Assembly: GCA_023401925.1 (NCBI GenBank)
Contig: JAEXDA010000005.1
Coordinates: forward strand, 1-64,000
Direction of reading: 5' to 3'
Source: Bacillota bacterium
GTDB taxonomy: Bacteria; Bacillota; UBA4882; UBA8346
DNA length: 64,000 nt
The notes under the pieces are model-generated. The model ran no database searches. It saw only the letters and a program-made list of their open reading frames with translations, and was not told where the DNA came from. Each line of letters opens with the position of its first letter. Position 1 is the first letter of the stretch. This document shows, piece by piece, positions 60,097 to 64,000 of this stretch. The translations under genes were made by a program, and so were the position numbers.

Positions 60097-60151
60097 ATGG
60101 AATTTTGCAGGATTGTTGTTATCAAACTGGAATTTAATAAAGGGTGAAAAA

Positions 60152-60889
60152 ATGGAAAACTATCAAGTTATCGCTATTATTCCTGCGGCAGGTACCGGTC
60201 AAAGGATGCATGCCGGAAAAAATAAAATCTGGTTGGATTTGGACGGTCAAAGCCTCCTGGAGCATATTGCACGGTTGTTTCAAGAGGTTCAGGCGATAAG
60301 TCACGTCATATTTGCTGTTAACCCGGATGAAGTTGAAAAAATCAGTCATTTCATCCGGAATATTGAACCGGATTCCACCAAATTTTCTTTGGTGACAGGT
60401 GGAACGGAGCGTAAAGATTCTGTTGAAAACTGTCTTGCCTTTTTAGAGCATTGGCCTTGGCGGCCAGACTCCAAACCGTTGGTATTAGTCCATGATGCCG
60501 CTAGAGCCCTTGTTACTTCCGAAGTAATCCATATTGCTATTGAACAATGTTTGATCTATAATTCTGTAGGAATAGCTGTCCCGGTCAAGGATACTATTAA
60601 ACAGATTAACTCTGAAGGTTTTGTTGTTCAAACTTTAGACCGTTCAACTTTATTTGCGGTTCAGACACCCCAGGTGTTTGATTTCAATTTATTGAGCGCA
60701 TGCTATAAACAAGTTTCAAAACTCAATCGTAAATTTACGGATGATTGTTCGATCGTCGAATATTGTGGGTATCCGGTTAAGCTGGTTGAAGGATCCTATG
60801 AAAATTTTAAAATAACAACCCCGGAAGATTTAATAATGGCTGAAACAATTCTCAGGAGGCGTAAACGTGCGAATCGGTCAGGGATTTGA
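60152..60889 (+). CDS. ispD: 2-C-Methyl-D-erythritol 4-phosphate cytidylyltransferase
   Basis: A 245-residue MEP-pathway enzyme that makes CDP-ME. It has IIPAAGTGQRM (CTP-binding loop), Lys at AGKNKIWLDLDG, LVLVHDAARALVT and KITTPEDLIMAE. I start at ATG 60152 with AAAGGGTGA upstream; the earlier TTG 60113 is discounted. Overlaps ispF by 23 bp. Confidence 0.95.
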   Translation: MENYQVIAIIPAAGTGQRMHAGKNKIWLDLDGQSLLEHIARLFQEVQAISHVIFAVNPDEVEKISHFIRNIEPDSTKFSLVTGGTERKDSVENCLAFLEHWPWRPDSKPLVLVHDAARALVTSEVIHIAIEQCLIYNSVGIAVPVKDTIKQINSEGFVVQTLDRSTLFAVQTPQVFDFNLLSACYKQVSKLNRKFTDDCSIVEYCGYPVKLVEGSYENFKITTPEDLIMAETILRRRKRANRSGI

Positions 60890-61343
60890 TGTTCATAGGC
60901 TCGTTCCCAATCGGAGGCTGGTCTTGGGAGGAGTTACTATACCTTATGAATTCGGGTTATTGGGACATTCCGATGCTGATGTACTGATTCATGCTATTAT
61001 GGATGCCTTGTTGGGGGCTATTGGAGCAGGCGATATCGGGCAGCATTTTCCGGATACCGATCCGAGCTTTAAGGATGCCGATAGTGTAAAACTATTACAA
61101 TCTGTTCTGGAAATGGTCGGAAAAGCCGGATACCGAATCATGAATATTGATGCTACGATTATTGCTCAAAAACCGAAATTAGCAGGTTATATTCCTTTGA
61201 TACGGGAAAAGTTATGTAAAGTCCTGGGGTTCTCGGAGGTTTCGGCAGTGAATGTTAAGGCTACTACGACAGAGGGCCTGGGGTTTACAGGTAGCGGCGA
61301 AGGGATTGCGGCCATGGCGGTCGTATTGCTTTTGGGAAAATAG
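60867..61343 (+). CDS. ispF: 2-C-Methyl-D-erythritol 2,4-cyclodiphosphate synthase
   Basis: A 158-residue trimeric enzyme. The N-terminal RIGQGFDVHRL supplies Asp and His for zinc, HSDADVLIHAIMDALLGA follows, and KATTTEGLGFTGSGEGIAAM is the C-terminal signature. GTG 60867 with CAGGAGG upstream, coupled to ispD. Together they show isoprenoids made by the MEP route. Confidence 0.96.
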   Translation: MRIGQGFDVHRLVPNRRLVLGGVTIPYEFGLLGHSDADVLIHAIMDALLGAIGAGDIGQHFPDTDPSFKDADSVKLLQSVLEMVGKAGYRIMNIDATIIAQKPKLAGYIPLIREKLCKVLGFSEVSAVNVKATTTEGLGFTGSGEGIAAMAVVLLLGK

Positions 61344-61391
61344 CGTCAAGTATTTCATCAAAGGTTCCAAATCAGATAGGAGTATCAAAGG

Positions 61392-62306
61392 GTGTCAAAA
61401 AGCAAATCGAAATTCCGAATGAGGCTTGAAAAAATCTTTTTTAGAAGCATTCTCATATTTATTCAAATTATACCATTATCATGGAATCGTTGGCTTTGGA
61501 AAAATTTCTGTGTCCTGGCGTTTAAATTATTAAAATCGAGGCGTCTTTTAACAATTGAAAATATCCGGAATGCCAGGGAACGAGGTTTTTTGCCTAATCT
61601 CGGTGACGATTATCTTCTGGCAAAACAAGCATGGGGAAACTTAGGGGTCATTGGAAGCGAGTTTTTGTATTATTCAACAAGAACCGCCGATCAATTAAAA
61701 AAACTGGTCACGATTGAAGGGGAAGAAAATTTAAATAAAATTTTGGCTAAGAAAAAGGGCGCTGTTATGGTAACCGGTCATCTGGGAAATTGGGAACTTC
61801 TAGGAATGGCTTTGTCAGTGCATGGTTACCCTTTGTCACCGTTGGTCAAAACTCAGGCCAATTCGTCGTTTGATGAAATTATTAACGAAAAGCGTCATGC
61901 AATCGGTATGAAAACGATTCCTAATAAAGGCTTTTTGCGACCTATTTTGGACGCGTTTAAAAGGAATGAAATTGTTCCTTTTTTGATCGATCAGGATTCC
62001 AAGCGGCACGGAGTCGGAGTAAAGGTAGAATTTTTTGGTCGGGAGGCTTCCATTCCTCGGGGTGCGGCAGAATTTGCATTAAAGACCGGGACTCCCGCCT
62101 TTTTTGGTTATATCTATCGGAAAGGGCCCAATCATTATGTAAGTGTCATATCGGAAGAAATTCAATTAAAAAATTCCGGAGACTATCATAAGGACTTACA
62201 CCACAATATTGCGTTATTTATGAGTTTGATTCAGGATGCCGTACAAGAACACCCGACTGAATGGTTATGGATGCATTCATTGTGGCCCACGGATATAAAG
62301 ATATGA
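61392..62306 (+). CDS. LpxL/HtrB-type lipid A (acyl) transferase
   Basis: A 304-residue membrane-anchored acyltransferase (FFRSILIFIQIIPLSWNRWL near the start). The family catalytic dyad HxxxxE is visible in TGHLGNWELLG, then PIL and IDQDSKRHGVGVKVEFFGR, PRGAAEFALKTGTPAF and EWLWMHSLWPT at the end. Such enzymes add secondary acyl chains to lipid A in diderms; relatives also act on other glycolipids. GTG start with AGGAG upstream. Its neighbours gmhA (broken) and gmhB support an LPS role. Confidence 0.85.
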   Translation: MSKSKSKFRMRLEKIFFRSILIFIQIIPLSWNRWLWKNFCVLAFKLLKSRRLLTIENIRNARERGFLPNLGDDYLLAKQAWGNLGVIGSEFLYYSTRTADQLKKLVTIEGEENLNKILAKKKGAVMVTGHLGNWELLGMALSVHGYPLSPLVKTQANSSFDEIINEKRHAIGMKTIPNKGFLRPILDAFKRNEIVPFLIDQDSKRHGVGVKVEFFGREASIPRGAAEFALKTGTPAFFGYIYRKGPNHYVSVISEEIQLKNSGDYHKDLHHNIALFMSLIQDAVQEHPTEWLWMHSLWPTDIKI

Positions 62307-62349
62307 AGAAAGACTAAACGAATGGCAACATGTTTGGGGAGTTTTTTTT

Positions 62350-62550
62350 ATGTCAGTTTAAGATATTATTGATCACCACCTTAAGATAATACAGGAAACA
62401 GCGGTTAACAACAGTCCGGATATAGAAAAATTCGCTGCTATTTGTATAAAGGCTTTAAAGGAAGGACATGTCATCTATTTTGCGGGCAATGGCGGCAGTG
62501 CGGCAGATTCCCAACATCTTGCGGCCGAGCTTATTGAAGAAGAATATTAA
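62350..62550 (+). pseudogene. gmhA: Broken sedoheptulose-7-phosphate isomerase gene (gmhA)
   Basis: From ATG 62350 the frame stops at codon 4 (TAA 62359-62361), then continues in the same frame (LKIIQETAVNNSPDIEKFAA; YFAGNGGSAADSQHLAAELI) to TAA at 62548-62550. GNGGSAADSQHLAAEL is the sugar-isomerase signature of GmhA. The remaining two thirds of the enzyme (about 190 residues usually) are missing, replaced at once by the gmhB region. Both a nonsense codon and a deletion are seen, so loss of function is likely unless a second copy exists. Confidence 0.8.
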
Positions 62551-62596
62551 AGTACTCCGGCTTGCTTTTGTCTGGATGAGTATGAGAGGAGCCATT

Positions 62597-63121
62597 TTGA
62601 AACACAACGGATTATCAGAAAAGCCAGCCGTTTTTTTTGACCGGGACGGCGTTTTGAATGTGGATAATGGTTATACTTTTCAGAAAGAAGATTTTGTTTG
62701 GGTTGATGGAGTGAAAGAAGCCATCAAGTTATTGAATGATTTGGATTATTATGTTTTTGTTATAACCAATCAAAGTGGAGTGGCGCGTGGTTATTATACA
62801 GAAGACGATGTAATCAAGTTGCATGCTTGGATGAATGAAGAACTGAAAAAAAGCGGAGCGATGATAGACGGTTTTTATTATTGCCCGCATCTGCCCGAAG
62901 CTTTTATAGAAAAATATAGGATTGATTGTCAATGCCGTAAACCTTCTCCGGGTATGATTTTGCGGGCAATGAATGAATGGCCTATTGATAAGGGAAAATC
63001 TTTTTTAATAGGGGATAGTGTAAGAGATGTGGAAGCTGCTGAGAAAGCGGGGATTAAAGGGCATCTATTTCAAGGAGATAATCTCTTATCTTCTATAAAA
63101 CAATTATTAAAAACGAAATAA
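62597..63121 (+). CDS. gmhB: D-glycero-beta-D-manno-heptose 1,7-bisphosphate 7-phosphatase
   Basis: A 174-residue HAD phosphatase. Motif I VFFDRDGVLN, motif II VITNQSGVARG, zinc-loop Cys/His (CPH then CQCRKPSPGM) and LIGDSVRDVEAAEKAGI are all present. The frame is open from 62468, but the upstream 43 codons look like out-of-frame gmhA. I choose TTG 62597 with GAGAGGAG a few nt upstream, which gives the family length. It makes heptose for LPS or S-layer glycans. Confidence 0.85.
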   Translation: MKHNGLSEKPAVFFDRDGVLNVDNGYTFQKEDFVWVDGVKEAIKLLNDLDYYVFVITNQSGVARGYYTEDDVIKLHAWMNEELKKSGAMIDGFYYCPHLPEAFIEKYRIDCQCRKPSPGMILRAMNEWPIDKGKSFLIGDSVRDVEAAEKAGIKGHLFQGDNLLSSIKQLLKTK

Positions 63122-63471
63122 TTTACATTGGTTGCTTAAAAAAGGGGTTTTAAAAAAATATGAACATATCTTAGAATCTATATGATTTCCAGGCACAAAC
63201 TTATTTCCACGGTTACTAAACCCATTTTAAACCTAAACTCAGTTCACACCCGAACAATCTACGAAGAACTTCTGCATTTAATAATATTCCGTACCTTGTT
63301 TTGAAATTCAATAATTAGAATAAATGTCAAGAAAACTTAAACTCCATAGAATAATATCTCAGGAAATATATCTTAGCAAGAATTGACATTTTTTCTGGGA
63401 ATTAAAGAAAAGGGTTCCTTTATTTAGTGTCGAAATTGACATAGATATTAAAATATCAGGAGGCCGGAAAA
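63122..63471. other. AT-rich gap before tolQ, no gene seen
   Basis: A 350-bp AT-rich stretch. AATTGACAT occurs twice (about 63381 and 63435) but neither has a matching -10 at 16-18 bp. Nothing else is supported. Confidence 0.3.
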
Positions 63472-64000
63472 ATGTGGCATTTTTTGATCAAAGGCGGAAT
63501 TATCATGATTCCCCTGGTGTTTTGTTCAATTTTAGGATTAGTCATCGTGATCGAAAGAATTCTTTATTACAGTTTCCGGAATCAAACATCCGAACGGGAT
63601 TTCAACCGTTTAAAACATAGTTTGAATCAAGGAAAATTGGATGAAGCCAAGATTTTAGCGGCTAGTTGGCGGACGCCGCTTGGTCGGATCATCGAGAGCG
63701 TGATCGAACAATGGCGGATTGACAACGTCTTGGCCGATAAAATTGCTCAGAACGCCGGAGAGCAGGAATTAAGGAGCTTGCAACGGGGTCTAACCCTATT
63801 GGATACCGTAGTCACGGCAAGTCCTTTATTGGGTTTGCTTGGAACAGTGGCTGGTATTATTAAATCTTTTACCGCTTTATCCATGGCTTCCGGTGGACAG
63901 GCCACCCAATTAAGCGCAGGCGTGGCCGAAGCCCTTTATAATACGGCTTTTGGCTTAGGGATTGCAATACCGGCGCTTTTTTTTGTAAATATTTTTTATA
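63472..64000 (+). CDS. TolQ/ExbB/MotA-type proton channel protein (partial, runs off the window)
   Basis: The frame starts at ATG 63472 with AGGAGG at 63458-63463 and is open to the window end (176 codons). It begins MWHFLIKGGIIMIPLVFCSI and has a membrane helix at about 8-28. A second helix pair follows (TVVTASPLLGLLGTVAGIIK, and GVAEALYNTAFGLGIAIPAL) with the family SPLLGLLGTV and ALYNTAFGLGIAIP motifs. Partner tolR/exbD genes would be expected to the right. It energises outer-membrane processes, consistent with a diderm. Confidence 0.9.
   Translation, partial: MWHFLIKGGIIMIPLVFCSILGLVIVIERILYYSFRNQTSERDFNRLKHSLNQGKLDEAKILAASWRTPLGRIIESVIEQWRIDNVLADKIAQNAGEQELRSLQRGLTLLDTVVTASPLLGLLGTVAGIIKSFTALSMASGGQATQLSAGVAEALYNTAFGLGIAIPALFFVNIFY

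Noticed and set aside
1..64000. CRISPR arrays, tRNA and rRNA genes
   Set aside because: I saw no regularly spaced direct repeats and no cloverleaf or rRNA signature in the window.

Overview
The window looks like a chromosome segment of a spore-forming, diderm (two-membrane) member of the Bacillota. Sporulation is shown by a complete spoIIIAA-AH operon and an alpha/beta-type small acid-soluble spore protein. An outer membrane is suggested by a complete type IV pilus operon with a secretin, an LpxL/HtrB-type acyltransferase, heptose-pathway genes (gmhB and a broken gmhA), a TolQ/ExbB protein at the right edge, and an ABC binding protein with a Sec signal but no lipobox. Lineages such as Limnochordia/Hydrogenispora-like or other diderm Firmicutes fit; the exact taxon is inference.

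Layout. 1-2.8 kb is an accessory zone of broken genes: an ATPase fragment, an XRE regulator, a short RadC protein, a nested-palindrome repeat, a candidate structured RNA, a RadC relic, a DUF6809-like gene with an in-frame stop and an IS66 transposase remnant. 2.8-9.9 kb is a LacI-regulated uptake and sulfatase operon: binding protein, two different permeases, two different ATPases and a cytoplasmic type I sulfatase. Matching dyads lie in front of the regulator and the operon. A phosphomannomutase/phosphoglucomutase gene follows on the minus strand.

11.5-27.5 kb is the conserved Firmicute block aroC-aroK-aroB-aroQ, (hicAB insertion), pepP, efp, a CD1247-like zinc-ribbon gene, spoIIIAA-AH, accB-accC, an Asp23 protein, amaP, a DUF2273 gene and nusB. 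27.5-35.2 kb holds a TsaD paralogue, polA, mutM, coaE (apparently using an ATT start), a lytic transglycosylase, rimO and pgsA. A cysteine desulfurase-like gene (minus), a spore protein gene, an MTA-phosphorylase-type gene and radA-disA follow.

40.9-58.1 kb is an insertion-like block that separates radA-disA from its usual partners carD-pin/TRAM-ispD-ispF (58.3-61.3 kb). It contains three prepilin-like genes (plus strand), the convergent operon pilB-T-C-A-D-M-N-O-P-Q (minus strand, good sigma-A promoter) and a divergent ABC-2 system in which both permeases carry a C-terminal beta-propeller-like domain. The right end holds the lipid A-type acyltransferase, the broken gmhA, gmhB and the start of tolQ/exbB.

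The most unusual items are the asymmetric pair of importer ATPases, the ABC-2 permease/propeller system, the secretin with two C-terminal LysM domains, the ATT-started coaE, the structured RNA candidate in the accessory zone and a HicA toxin with its catalytic histidine replaced. All calls come from reading the sequence; no database search was run.
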